Shown one piece after another: positions 8,620 through 16,066 of a stretch of DNA of 33,457 bases. The notes under the pieces are model-generated. The model had not been told where the DNA came from. It searched no databases and was given only the letters and a program-made list of their open reading frames with translations. Source of the stretch: Singulisphaera sp. GP187 (GTDB taxonomy: Bacteria; Planctomycetota; UBA1135; UBA2386); contig CAMBXM010000025.1 of assembly GCA_945871815.1 (NCBI GenBank), positions 1 to 33,457 of the forward strand, written 5' to 3'. Positions within the stretch are counted from its first letter, which is position 1; each line of letters starts with the position of its first letter. A program made the position numbers and the translations under genes.

Positions 8620-8708
8620 GCTGCCAGGAGTGACGCCCACCGTGGCGCCCCCTGGCTGACGTTGCCGCCTCGCCCCGAGGAACCGCTCGCGCAGAGGACG
8701 GTGATGGG

Positions 8709-8714
8709 TAGCCT
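8709..8714 (+). promoter_or_regulatory. Predicted -10 box (TAGCCT) of a leaderless transcript
   Basis: TAGCCT ends exactly 8 nt before the ATG at 8723, placing the expected transcription start at about the first base of the start codon. The spacer is pyrimidine-rich (CCCCACCC), so no Shine-Dalgarno pairing is possible. Confidence 0.5.
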
Positions 8715-8722
8715 CCCCACCC

Positions 8723-9850
8723 ATGACTTCTAGGACCTGGCACTTGCTCGCCGTGCTGTTCGCGTTGCCGGCGTGCTCTCTGTTCTCGCCTTCGACTCCC
8801 GTGAAAACCCGCTCCTTCGGCCTCCGCAGCGACGGCGCTCCTGCAACTCTCTGGACCTTGCGCTCGGGTGACGTCGAGGCAACGGTTACGGACCACGGCG
8901 CCACGCTGGTCTCCTTGTCGTTCCCAGATCGCATCGGCCAAAGCAGTGACGTCCTGCTCGGCTTCGACAACGTCAGCGGCTACGAATCGGACCAGAACCA
9001 GTACTTTGGCTGCACCACCGGGCGAGTGTGCAATCGCATCGCGCGTGGTCGATTCTTGCTCGATGGCTTCGATCACCAACTGGCGATCAACAACGCCCCG
9101 AACCACTTGCACGGCGGCGGGCCGCGCAGCCTCGACAAAGTCTTCTGGCAAGGGCGCGCGAGCAATGAGCACGGCGTGCCAACGGTCGTGTTCACCTACC
9201 ACTCGCCGGATGGAGAAGAGGGTTACCCCGGCGTGCTCGACGTCAAGGTCACGTATTCGATGCCGCAAGCCGGCGAGCTGCGCATCGACTACGAGGCAAC
9301 CTCGGATCGCAACACTCCGGTCAACCTGACCAACCATTCCTACTTCAACCTCGGTGGCCAGGGACGTGCGACGATCCTCGACCACGAACTGCAGATCTTC
9401 GCCGATCGCTACACGCCGACCGACGACACCCTGATCCCAACGGGCAAGCTTGCGAACGTCGCCAAGACGCCGCTCGACTTCCGGCAACCGACCGGCATCG
9501 GCCTGCGCATCGACACCCTCACCGGAACCGCCACCAAGGGCTACGACCACAACTACGTGCTCGCCGAGCCAAGCAGCGACGGCATGCGCAAGGCAGCAGT
9601 GCTCTACCATCCGGCGACGGGCCGCGAACTCGCGATCCGGACGACGGAACCGGGACTTCAGTTCTACACCGGCAACTTTCTGTTCGGCCAGAACGGCAAG
9701 AGCGGCTCCAGCTACGCGCATCGAAGCGGCCTGTGTCTTGAGACGCAGCACTTCCCCGACGCCGTCAATCAGGAGACCTTTCCTTCCATCGTGCTGCAGA
9801 AGGGGGACCGCTTCCGGTCAACCACCGTGCTGTCCGTTCGCGCGCACTGA
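8723..9850 (+). CDS. galM: Aldose 1-epimerase (galactose mutarotase), exported as a lipoprotein
   Basis: A 375-aa GalM-family enzyme interconverting alpha and beta anomers of aldoses. Residues 1-18 form a lipoprotein signal ending in LPAC (Cys18), so the enzyme is predicted to sit in the envelope, not the cytosol. The active-site set is complete: His130 (NHLHGG), His205 (NLTNHSYFNL), Asp275 (GYDHNY) and the catalytic base Glu340 (LETQHFPDAVN). TGRVCNRIARG near residue 100 is the conserved family Arg loop. It stands alone between an RNA methyltransferase and the RRM gene. An anchored mutarotase fits capture of extracellular sugars; the sugar ABC operon at 20800-25112 could use its product, but this is inference. 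Confidence 0.92.
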   Translation: MTSRTWHLLAVLFALPACSLFSPSTPVKTRSFGLRSDGAPATLWTLRSGDVEATVTDHGATLVSLSFPDRIGQSSDVLLGFDNVSGYESDQNQYFGCTTGRVCNRIARGRFLLDGFDHQLAINNAPNHLHGGGPRSLDKVFWQGRASNEHGVPTVVFTYHSPDGEEGYPGVLDVKVTYSMPQAGELRIDYEATSDRNTPVNLTNHSYFNLGGQGRATILDHELQIFADRYTPTDDTLIPTGKLANVAKTPLDFRQPTGIGLRIDTLTGTATKGYDHNYVLAEPSSDGMRKAAVLYHPATGRELAIRTTEPGLQFYTGNFLFGQNGKSGSSYAHRSGLCLETQHFPDAVNQETFPSIVLQKGDRFRSTTVLSVRAH

Positions 9851-10130
9851 CCCGCAGGTGCACGAACACGCTTTGATCTGAGCTGGCTCCTGATCCGGGC
9901 AGCCTTCGGTCCCTGCAACCGAGCGCAAGACCTCGCAGCCTCCGAGCGCCCGGCAAGTGGGATGAGCGCGAGCCGTAGCAACGACATTCCATTCCGGGTT
10001 CGGCGCCGTTCGCACGAGGCCAAGATCGGACCGGGCGCCCGGCGCGCAGGCGGCAGAGGATCCACGCGCAGCCAGACGTAGATACAGGACTGCAGCGGAC
10101 GAGCTCAGCAGCGCCCGCTGGCAGCCCGTC
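9851..10130 (-). other. Gap between convergent genes; possible small Cys-rich reading frame
   Basis: No gene is certain here. On the minus strand one frame stays open from about 10112 to 9818. It would encode a hydrophobic, signal-like stretch followed by APNPEWNVVATARAH and a Cys-rich tail (CRALGGC, CPDQEP, CSCTCG). The composition is protein-like, but no ATG or GTG with a ribosome-binding site precedes it, and it overlaps the end of galM. It could be a short secreted protein, a remnant, or chance. Confidence 0.2.
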
Positions 10131-10748
10131 TCATTCGTCGTCATCGTCGCTGAAGCGACGACCGCCGCGACGCCCATGGCCATCGTCGGGCTCCTCATGC
10201 CGGCGACGAGGAGTCTTCTTGTTCTCGTACTTCTTGGGCTCGGCCGGCGGATCCGACCACCCAGGCTTGGGTCGCGAGAAGCCGCCGCCGCCAGACGGCC
10301 CCCCGCCCGAGGAGCCACCGCCGCTGGATCCACCGCCGCTGGAGCCACCGCCACTGGATCCACCGCCGCTGGATCCACCGCCACTCGGGGCACCGCCGAC
10401 CGCGCCACCAGTGCGCGGCGGGCCACTTCGCGGCGGCCCGTCACTGCGCGGTCCGCTGAAACCGCCGCCGCCAGGACGAGGCCCCGGGGCAGGACCTCGA
10501 CGGTCCTCAGCCTCGCTGACGCGCAGGTTGCGACCAGCAAACTCAGCTCCGTCCATCGCCGCGAGCGCCTTCTGGGCGTCGGCATCGGTCGCCATCTCGA
10601 CGAAGGCGAAGCCGCGTGGACGACCGGTTTCCCGATCCATGACGACGTGGACATTGGCGACCGCCCGCCCATCTTGTCCGAACGCCTCCTTTAACATCGC
10701 CTCGTCCGCGTTGTACGGGAGGTTGCCGACGTAGAGTCTCTTGCCCAT
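10131..10748 (-). CDS. RNA-recognition-motif (RRM) RNA-binding protein with Gly/Ser-repeat tail
   Basis: A 205-aa protein. Residues 1-80 form one complete RRM with RNP2 (LYVGNL at 5-10) and RNP1 (RGFAFVEM, about 45-52). This is the arrangement of bacterial Rbp proteins, small single-RRM factors known in Cyanobacteria and Planctomycetota that bind single-stranded RNA. The tail is low-complexity: Gly/Pro-rich, then five GGGSS-like units, then a highly charged end (RRRHEE to SDDDDE). An AGGA-type ribosome-binding site abuts the ATG. The long untranslated region upstream holds TACTTT (10842-10847 on the minus strand), a possible -10. Such tails can drive RNA-dependent condensation, which is only an inference here. 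Confidence 0.9.
   Translation of the reverse strand: MGKRLYVGNLPYNADEAMLKEAFGQDGRAVANVHVVMDRETGRPRGFAFVEMATDADAQKALAAMDGAEFAGRNLRVSEAEDRRGPAPGPRPGGGGFSGPRSDGPPRSGPPRTGGAVGGAPSGGGSSGGGSSGGGSSGGGSSGGGSSGGGPSGGGGFSRPKPGWSDPPAEPKKYENKKTPRRRHEEPDDGHGRRGGRRFSDDDDE
10311..10385. repeat. 75-bp coding microsatellite, five 15-bp units (GGGSS repeat)
   Basis: Five tandem 15-bp units, each GGATCC or GGAGCC followed by ACCGCC and GCT or ACT, encode SGGGS repeats in the RRM protein on the other strand. Units differ only at third codon positions. In-frame gain or loss by slippage would change the tail by five residues at a time. Confidence 0.9.
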
Positions 10749-10994
10749 TCCTGACGGACCTTCTCACTTCAGTAGGACATGGCCGAACCGTCGAGAAAGT
10801 CGCTCCACCACTGAGCATTTCACGGCCCGGACACGGGATCGGAAAGTAGCCGCAAGGCGACCGAGCCCGACGCGGATGATAAGGTCCGCCTGCAATCTGG
10901 GAAGGACCCGCGAGCGAATCCAGGCGTAGCAGCCCCGGCGAACCGCGGGTCGACGATCGACCGCACGCTCCTTCTGTCCGTCGCTCCGACTGCC

Positions 10995-11744
10995 ATGCAT
11001 CGAACCAGCTGCCACCGTCCCTTGTCGAAGCTCGCCCGTCTCTGCTGCCTCTCGCTGCTCGCCGTGGCGAGCAGTTGCAGTGGCAACGAGCCGAATGCGC
11101 AACGCCCCACTACCACCGCGCCTACGACCCCGAGCACCGGCTTGCAGCCCACAGGCCAAACCGCTTCTTCAACAACTCCGCCTACGCCTGCCATGACCAC
11201 TCCGAAGACCACGACCACAGGCCTCGAGACCGCGACCCTCGGAGCCGGCTGTTTCTGGTGCATCGAAGCAGTGCTCGAACGCATCGATGGCGTGCTCGAA
11301 GTCGACAGCGGTTACATGGGCGGCAGCGTCGACGAGCCGACCTACAAGGCGGTGTGCGATGGGGACACCGGCCATGCCGAAGTCGTGCGCGTCACCTTTG
11401 ACCCAAACAAGCTCAGCTACCGCCAACTGCTCGACTGGTTCTTCCAGGCTCATGACCCGACAAGCCTGAACCGCCAGGGCAACGACTACGGCACCCAATA
11501 CCGCTCGGCGATTTTCTACTACGACGAAGCCCAGAAGCTCGTGGCGGAAGCAGCGAAGGCGGCTGCGAACGAGCACTACGGCAATCGCGTGGTGACCGAG
11601 ATCACGATGGCCGCCAAGTTCTGGATGGCCGAGGACTACCACCAGGACTTCTTCGCCAACAACCCAAGGCAGCCCTACTGCAACGCGCTGATCCCACCCA
11701 AGCTGAAGAAGCTCGGTCTCGACGGCAAAGGCACGACCAAGTAG
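10995..11744 (+). CDS. msrA: Peptide methionine (S)-S-oxide reductase, lipoprotein form
   Basis: A 249-aa MsrA that reduces the S-epimer of methionine sulfoxide in proteins. A lipoprotein signal ends at Cys28 (ASSC). A Thr/Pro-rich linker of about 45 residues follows, and the catalytic domain begins near residue 76. It has GCFWC with catalytic Cys86, the substrate-pocket GHAEVV, NRQGNDYGTQYRS, and a C-terminal resolving cysteine at 229 (QPYCNAL). MsrA is a known selenoprotein family in some organisms; here the catalytic residue is ordinary Cys. The signal and linker place the enzyme in the periplasm, where it would repair oxidised envelope proteins. No MsrB is adjacent. It faces the DUF1579-like gene with 21 nt between stops. 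Confidence 0.93.
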   Translation: MHRTSCHRPLSKLARLCCLSLLAVASSCSGNEPNAQRPTTTAPTTPSTGLQPTGQTASSTTPPTPAMTTPKTTTTGLETATLGAGCFWCIEAVLERIDGVLEVDSGYMGGSVDEPTYKAVCDGDTGHAEVVRVTFDPNKLSYRQLLDWFFQAHDPTSLNRQGNDYGTQYRSAIFYYDEAQKLVAEAAKAAANEHYGNRVVTEITMAAKFWMAEDYHQDFFANNPRQPYCNALIPPKLKKLGLDGKGTTK

Positions 11745-11765
11745 CGCGCCAGCCCCGCCGCGCGC

Positions 11766-12485
11766 TCACTTGTCGCGCGGCTGCGCGTCGCTCGCCGGGA
11801 CCTCGGGCTTGCGCACGAAGCGCTGGCGCACGACCTCCATCTGCTTGTCCTGGACGCGGTCCTCGACCGCGAGGTCAAAGCCACTGGCGGTGAACTGTAG
11901 CGCGAGTTGGAAGGGCCGCCCCGTCGGCGACGCCGCGTCGATCATCGTGCCCTGCATCGGCACTCGACCGTCTTCCTTCTCCGGCAATGGCCCAGTGCAG
12001 TCGACGGCCCACGTGCTCATCGAGTCGCGCCAGCTCGCGGTGTATAGGCCACGCAGATTGTCGAAGCCGAAGATGTAGAGCCCTTCGAGCACGACGCCGG
12101 CGAGGCGCACCTTCATGTTCACCAGCAGATAGCGATTGGACAACACGGCGAGGGCGCGCGCTTCGCCAGCGAACTGTTGCGGCTCGATGCCGGGCGGTGT
12201 CAACGTCATCTGCACGTCGTAGACGCCTTGCAACGCTACGAGCCGTTCGTGATGCGGGCCCGGCGTCGACAACTGCATTGTGGCGGTCATCGCGCGCGCG
12301 AGCTGCATCGCGTCAAGACCGGCAGCACCTTCGGGGACCAGCGCGGGTCTGCCGTCGCTTGGGGCGGCCGGTGGCGCGGTTACTGGCTTCGGCACGTCGG
12401 GCTTCGGCACGTCGGGCTTCGGATCTGGGTCCTGGGCGACGACGAACGCAGCAAACAGCAATACGGCGACAGCGCGACGAAGCAT
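11766..12485 (-). CDS. Secreted DUF1579-like protein
   Basis: A 239-aa protein. The ATG at 12485 begins a signal peptide (hydrophobic run ending FVVAQ) and was preferred to the GTG eight codons upstream. A Pro/Asp/Lys repeat (DVPKPDVPKP) follows as a linker. The body starts with HERLVALQGVYDVQMTL, like the W-D-V-E core opening DUF1579 domains, then alternating strands (LLVNMKVRLAGVVLEGLYIFGFDN, LYTASWRDSMSTW) consistent with a lipocalin-like barrel. DUF1579 proteins have no established function. It lies back to back with the PLP decarboxylase, 76 nt between starts, and tail to tail with msrA. Confidence 0.6.
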   Translation of the reverse strand: MLRRAVAVLLFAAFVVAQDPDPKPDVPKPDVPKPVTAPPAAPSDGRPALVPEGAAGLDAMQLARAMTATMQLSTPGPHHERLVALQGVYDVQMTLTPPGIEPQQFAGEARALAVLSNRYLLVNMKVRLAGVVLEGLYIFGFDNLRGLYTASWRDSMSTWAVDCTGPLPEKEDGRVPMQGTMIDAASPTGRPFQLALQFTASGFDLAVEDRVQDKQMEVVRQRFVRKPEVPASDAQPRDK

Positions 12486-12546
12486 GGACCGAGCATCCCC
12501 GCGCAGCACCCAGACTGCAACCAGTGCGCATGACGCGCTGGCGCGC

Positions 12547-12552
12547 TACAAC
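12547..12552 (+). promoter_or_regulatory. Predicted -10 box (TACAAC) of a near-leaderless transcript
   Basis: TACAAC ends 9 nt before the ATG at 12562, with a GC-only spacer and no ribosome-binding site. The last base departs from TANNNT, so this is weaker than the boxes at 3786, 8709, 20408 and 31132. Confidence 0.35.
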
Positions 12553-12561
12553 GCCGCGCCC

Positions 12562-13965
12562 ATGGCCACGGATCCGTTCGACCCCGCCGCGTTCCGCGCC
12601 CTCGGCCACCAAATCATCGACCTCCTGACCGACCACCTCGCCGCAACGGCAACGGGCCTTGGCAAAGTCCTCGACCTACCGCCGCCCGATCAGCGCCTGG
12701 CTTCGGTAGCCGAACTCGACGGCCGCGGCGGGAACGACCCCGTCCACTGGGTGAAGCGCCTGCTGGCCGAGAGCAATCACTTGCACGACCCGCGCTACAT
12801 GGGGCACCAAGTGTCCGCGCCGCTGCCGATGTTGGCCCTGTTCGAAGCGGTCGGTGCTCTGCTCAACAACGGCATGGCCGTCTACGAGATGGGCCCCGTG
12901 CAGACGGCCATGGAACTCCGCGCGCTGCAGTGGATGGCACGCGTGCTCGGCATGCCCGCAGCCAGCGATGGCGTGATGACGTCCGGTGGGTCGCTCGGCA
13001 ACCTCACGGCCTTGCTCGCGGCGCGACAGCGCCACGGCGACGCTTGGCAGAAGGGCGGTCACGACTTCTGCGTACTCGCGAGCGAACAGGCGCACTATTG
13101 CGTCGACCGCGCCTGCCGCATCCTCGGACTTTCGGACCAAGGCCTCGTGACGATTCCCGTCGACGCGCAGTTCCGCATGCGTCACGAACTGTTGCCGGCA
13201 GCCATCGAGCAAGCCCGGCGCAATGGCCGCACACCGATCGCCGTCGTCGCCAGCGCCTGTTCGACCGCAACCGGCTCGTTCGACCCCATCAACGCGATCG
13301 CCGACGTCTGCCAGCAACACGATCTATGGCTGCACGTCGACGGCGCCCACGGAGCTGCCTACGCCCTGTCGCCGTCGCTGCGCCCGTTGCTCGCCGGCAT
13401 CGAGCGCGCGGACTCCGTGGTGTTCGACGCCCACAAGATGCTGCAGACACCGGCCCTGGTCACGGGCGTGCTGTTCCGCAGTGCGGCGAGCTGCGCTGCG
13501 GTGTTCACCCAACAGGCGAGCTACCTGTTTGCCAAGAAGGCCGAGGTCGAATGGTGGAACCGCGGACACCGCACGATCGAGTGCACGAAGCGGGCGATGG
13601 GTGTGCTGCTTTACGTCGCAGTCGCCGTGCTCGGCGAAGACCGACTGCGACAGGACCTCGAGCGCGGCGTCGCGCTCGCACGGGCCTTGGCCGCACGCGT
13701 GCGCGGCGACGCTGCGTTCGAACTCGCAGTGGAGCCGCAGTGCAACATCGTCTGCTTCCGCCATCGACCCAGAGACATTGCCGGCAGCGCCCTCGATGCC
13801 CACAACGCCAGCATTCGCGTCCGCCTGTTGGCAGAGGGCACTTTCTACATCGTGCAGACCACCTTGCCGCAGGGGGTGTTTCTGCGCACGACGCTGATGA
13901 ATCCGCGCACGACCGAAGCGGACCTCGACGCCATGCTGGCGGCTGTGCGCAGTGCCGCCAGCTGA
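12562..13965 (+). CDS. Group II pyridoxal-5'-phosphate-dependent amino-acid decarboxylase
   Basis: A 467-aa cytoplasmic enzyme of the glutamate/aromatic/diaminobutyrate decarboxylase family. Visible elements are the pocket stretch DPRYMGHQVSAPLP, the phosphate-binding TSGGSLGNLTAL, His178 stacking on the cofactor ring (SEQAHYC), Asp260 binding the pyridine nitrogen (LHVDGAHG), and the Schiff-base Lys292 (VVFDAHKMLQTP). After the lysine, the C-terminal domain is complete and ends at the usual family length. The substrate cannot be deduced; the pattern is as close to diaminobutyrate or tyrosine enzymes as to glutamate decarboxylase. The ATG at 12562 is preferred because the longer open frame upstream is antisense to the DUF1579-like gene. 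Confidence 0.88.
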   Translation: MATDPFDPAAFRALGHQIIDLLTDHLAATATGLGKVLDLPPPDQRLASVAELDGRGGNDPVHWVKRLLAESNHLHDPRYMGHQVSAPLPMLALFEAVGALLNNGMAVYEMGPVQTAMELRALQWMARVLGMPAASDGVMTSGGSLGNLTALLAARQRHGDAWQKGGHDFCVLASEQAHYCVDRACRILGLSDQGLVTIPVDAQFRMRHELLPAAIEQARRNGRTPIAVVASACSTATGSFDPINAIADVCQQHDLWLHVDGAHGAAYALSPSLRPLLAGIERADSVVFDAHKMLQTPALVTGVLFRSAASCAAVFTQQASYLFAKKAEVEWWNRGHRTIECTKRAMGVLLYVAVAVLGEDRLRQDLERGVALARALAARVRGDAAFELAVEPQCNIVCFRHRPRDIAGSALDAHNASIRVRLLAEGTFYIVQTTLPQGVFLRTTLMNPRTTEADLDAMLAAVRSAAS

Positions 13966-13976
13966 CGTTGCCTGCG

Positions 13977-14464
13977 TCACCGCGCCGTCTGCAGGTCGCG
14001 CAGCGCGTCCTTGCCAACCCACCGCGCCGCGGGCACGGCACTCGCCGCGAGCCGGCTTGCGACTCCTAGAGCCGCGGCCCGGCGCTCCACTCCGCGCGCT
14101 TTTGCAACTCCTCCGTTCGCTTCGACCACGGCAACAGGCGTCCCCACGCCAGTGGCGAACGATCGAACACGGGAACGCACGCGCTGTCGCACACGGCCCG
14201 AGTGTCGAAGGTCCGGCACCACGCATCCATCTGCCGCACCGTGACCCTCGCGGGTTCCCCGACCAAGCACGCCAGCAGGCGAGCCTCGTAGATGCCCGTA
14301 GCCCACAACTCGAGCGCCAGTTCGTGGTCGCGACCGAGGGCCTTGGCGATCGCGTGGATGTCTGGCAGCGCCACGCCGTCGCGCACGCGGCTCTGCGCGC
14401 GCTTCGTGAGCCGCGCCAGAGCGTCGTCGACGCCGCAGGAACTCGCAGACTTCTTGGCGGCCAT
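13977..14464 (-). pseudogene. Decayed DNA alkylation repair (AlkD-like) gene
   Basis: From the ATG at 14464 an open frame of 132 codons resembles the N-terminal half of AlkD-type HEAT-repeat glycosylases: GRDHELALELWATGIYEARLLA, VTVRQMDAW, FDTRAVCD and the start of KRTEELQKRAEW. It then hits TAG at 14066-14068. In another minus-strand frame directly downstream, ending at 13977, is PAARWVGKDALRDLQTAR, which resembles the conserved C-terminus of the family (AARWxxxDALRELR). The intervening block of roughly 80-100 residues is missing, so an internal deletion with frameshift is the simplest reading. Family members are about 230 aa. Whether the 132-aa product is made is unknown. (Motif stretches quoted are from separate short segments.). 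Confidence 0.55.
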
Positions 14465-14472
14465 GCTGCGAA

Positions 14473-14478
14473 CACGTA
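14473..14478 (-). promoter_or_regulatory. Possible -10 box (TACGTG) of the decayed AlkD-like gene
   Basis: On the minus strand TACGTG ends 8 nt before the ATG at 14464, the same spacing as the other leaderless candidates. The final base is not T, so it is only suggestive. Confidence 0.25.
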
Positions 14479-14516
14479 GCACATGCACCCGCGCAGCGCC
14501 TCTGCGCACCGCCACT

Positions 14517-15074
14517 ATGCGCATCGCCGTCCCCGACAAGCACGTCCACCGTCTGCTCAACCACGGCCCCACCACGATGATCACGACCGCACACGGCACC
14601 CGCCGCAACGTGATGGCAGCGGCTTGGGTCATGCCGCTCGATTTCACGCCGCCGAAGTTCGCCGCCGTGGTCGCCGCGGACACGTGGACGCGCGAACTGC
14701 TGGTCGCCTCGGGCGAGTGCGTACTGCACGCACCGACCACGCTTCAGGCTGACCTGTGCTTCGAAGTCGGCACGCACTCCGGGCGCGACGGCGACAAGTT
14801 CGAGCGCTTCTCGATCGCGACCGAACCGGCAACCACGGTCGCGGCGCCATTGATCCTGGGGTGCGCCGCCTGGCTCGAGTGCCGCGTCCTCGTCGAGCCG
14901 GTGATGGCCGAGCGCTACGACCTGTTCGTGCTCGAGTGCACGGCCGCGTTCGCCGACGAGGCGCTCTGGTACGACGGTTCATGGCACTTTGCGCCAAACG
15001 GGCCGCGCACGATCCACCACGAGAAGGGTGGGCGGTTCTTCGCCACGGGGGAACTCGTGATGGCCCGGCGATGA
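14517..15074 (+). CDS. Flavin reductase family protein (FMN-binding split barrel)
   Basis: A 185-aa protein starting MRIAVPDKHVHRLL. The split-barrel fold is recognised from GPTTMITT followed by NVMAAAWVMPLDFTPPKFA, where the conserved xxAAWxMPLDxxPP loop contacts FMN, and from GECVLHAPTT and KFERFS further on. Members reduce or bind flavin with NAD(P)H or act as partners of monooxygenases; the exact role is open. The stop overlaps the start of the EamA transporter as ATGA, so the two are probably translated together. It is divergent from the decayed AlkD-like gene. Confidence 0.8.
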   Translation: MRIAVPDKHVHRLLNHGPTTMITTAHGTRRNVMAAAWVMPLDFTPPKFAAVVAADTWTRELLVASGECVLHAPTTLQADLCFEVGTHSGRDGDKFERFSIATEPATTVAAPLILGCAAWLECRVLVEPVMAERYDLFVLECTAAFADEALWYDGSWHFAPNGPRTIHHEKGGRFFATGELVMARR

Positions 15075-16066
15075 CGGCATCCCAGGCCAAACCAAGTCCG
15101 CGCCTCACGCCACTGCGCGCCGACCTGCTGTTGCTGGTGTGCGCCTGCGTCTGGGGCATCAGCTTCCTGTGGCAGAAGCAGGCCAACAACTCGGTCGGCG
15201 CCCTGACCTATGTCGGCGCACGCTGCCTGCTCGGCGGGCTCGTCGTGCTGCCGCTGGCTATGCGTCAGCGACGTCGCAGCGCACCGCTCACGTCCGCCGG
15301 CCGCCGAGCGCTGCTCGTGGGTGGACTCGCTGCGGGACTGTGCATGGCGACCGCCAGCGTGTTCCAGCAGACCGGTCTGCAGTCGACGACGATCACCAAC
15401 GCCGGCTTCATCACGGGTCTCTATGTCGTGTTCGTTCCCTTCCTTGGCAGCTTCGCTGGCCAGCGCGTGCGCGTGCACGCTTGGTTCGGAGTGCTGCTCG
15501 CGATTGCCGGGATGTTCCTGCTGTCGTTCAGCCACGTGACCAGTGTGCGCGACTTCAGCGGCTTCGTCGAAGGCCTCAGCACCGGCGACCTCTGGGTGCT
15601 CGCCTGCGCCGCTACCTGGGCCGTGCACGTGCAGGTCGTCGGCTGGGCCGCGAAGCGCACGGATCCTGTAGCACTCAGCGTGCTGCAGTTCTTCGTCGGC
15701 GGTGCCGCGGCGACAGCGATGGCACTTGCCTTCGAAGGCCCGACGATTGCGGGGCTGCAAGCAGCGGCGACCCCCATCGTCCTCAGCGCCGTCTTCGCTG
15801 TCGGCCTCGCGTTCACACTGCAGGCGATCGCACAAGACGTCGCGCCGCCAACGCACACGGCGATCCTGCTGAGCTTGGAGAGCGTGTTTGGTGCTCTGAC
15901 CGGCGTGATCTGGCTCGGCGAGGAAATGGGCGCGCGGCAGTTCGCCGGCGCGGGCCTGATGTTGGGGGCTGCGCTCGTCGCTCAGTGGCCGACCAAGGCG
16001 CGGTATGCAAACGCAGCGACGAGTGCCACCAGCGGGGCGACCACGGCAAGCACCAGCAGCCGATAG
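15071..16066 (+). CDS. EamA/DMT-superfamily transporter
   Basis: A 331-aa inner-membrane protein with about ten transmembrane helices in two EamA repeats. The first opens with LLLLVCACVWGISFLWQK, the typical WG-x-x-F entry motif. The second contains the late ESVFGALTGVIWLGEEMGARQFAGA, where E-x-x-F and the glycine run are repeat markers (quoted in parts). DMT exporters move amino acids, metabolites or drugs; the cargo is unknown. The start overlaps the flavin reductase stop by 4 nt. The family normally ends near LVAQWP. Here about 25 extra Ala/Thr/Ser-rich residues follow, and these lie antisense to the C-terminal membrane segment of the convergent gene. Confidence 0.85.
   Translation: MTASQAKPSPRLTPLRADLLLLVCACVWGISFLWQKQANNSVGALTYVGARCLLGGLVVLPLAMRQRRRSAPLTSAGRRALLVGGLAAGLCMATASVFQQTGLQSTTITNAGFITGLYVVFVPFLGSFAGQRVRVHAWFGVLLAIAGMFLLSFSHVTSVRDFSGFVEGLSTGDLWVLACAATWAVHVQVVGWAAKRTDPVALSVLQFFVGGAAATAMALAFEGPTIAGLQAAATPIVLSAVFAVGLAFTLQAIAQDVAPPTHTAILLSLESVFGALTGVIWLGEEMGARQFAGAGLMLGAALVAQWPTKARYANAATSATSGATTASTSSR

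Noticed and set aside
12280-12561. Longer N-terminus for the PLP decarboxylase
   Set aside because: It is low-complexity sequence antisense to the DUF1579-like gene; the family-typical start is at 12562.
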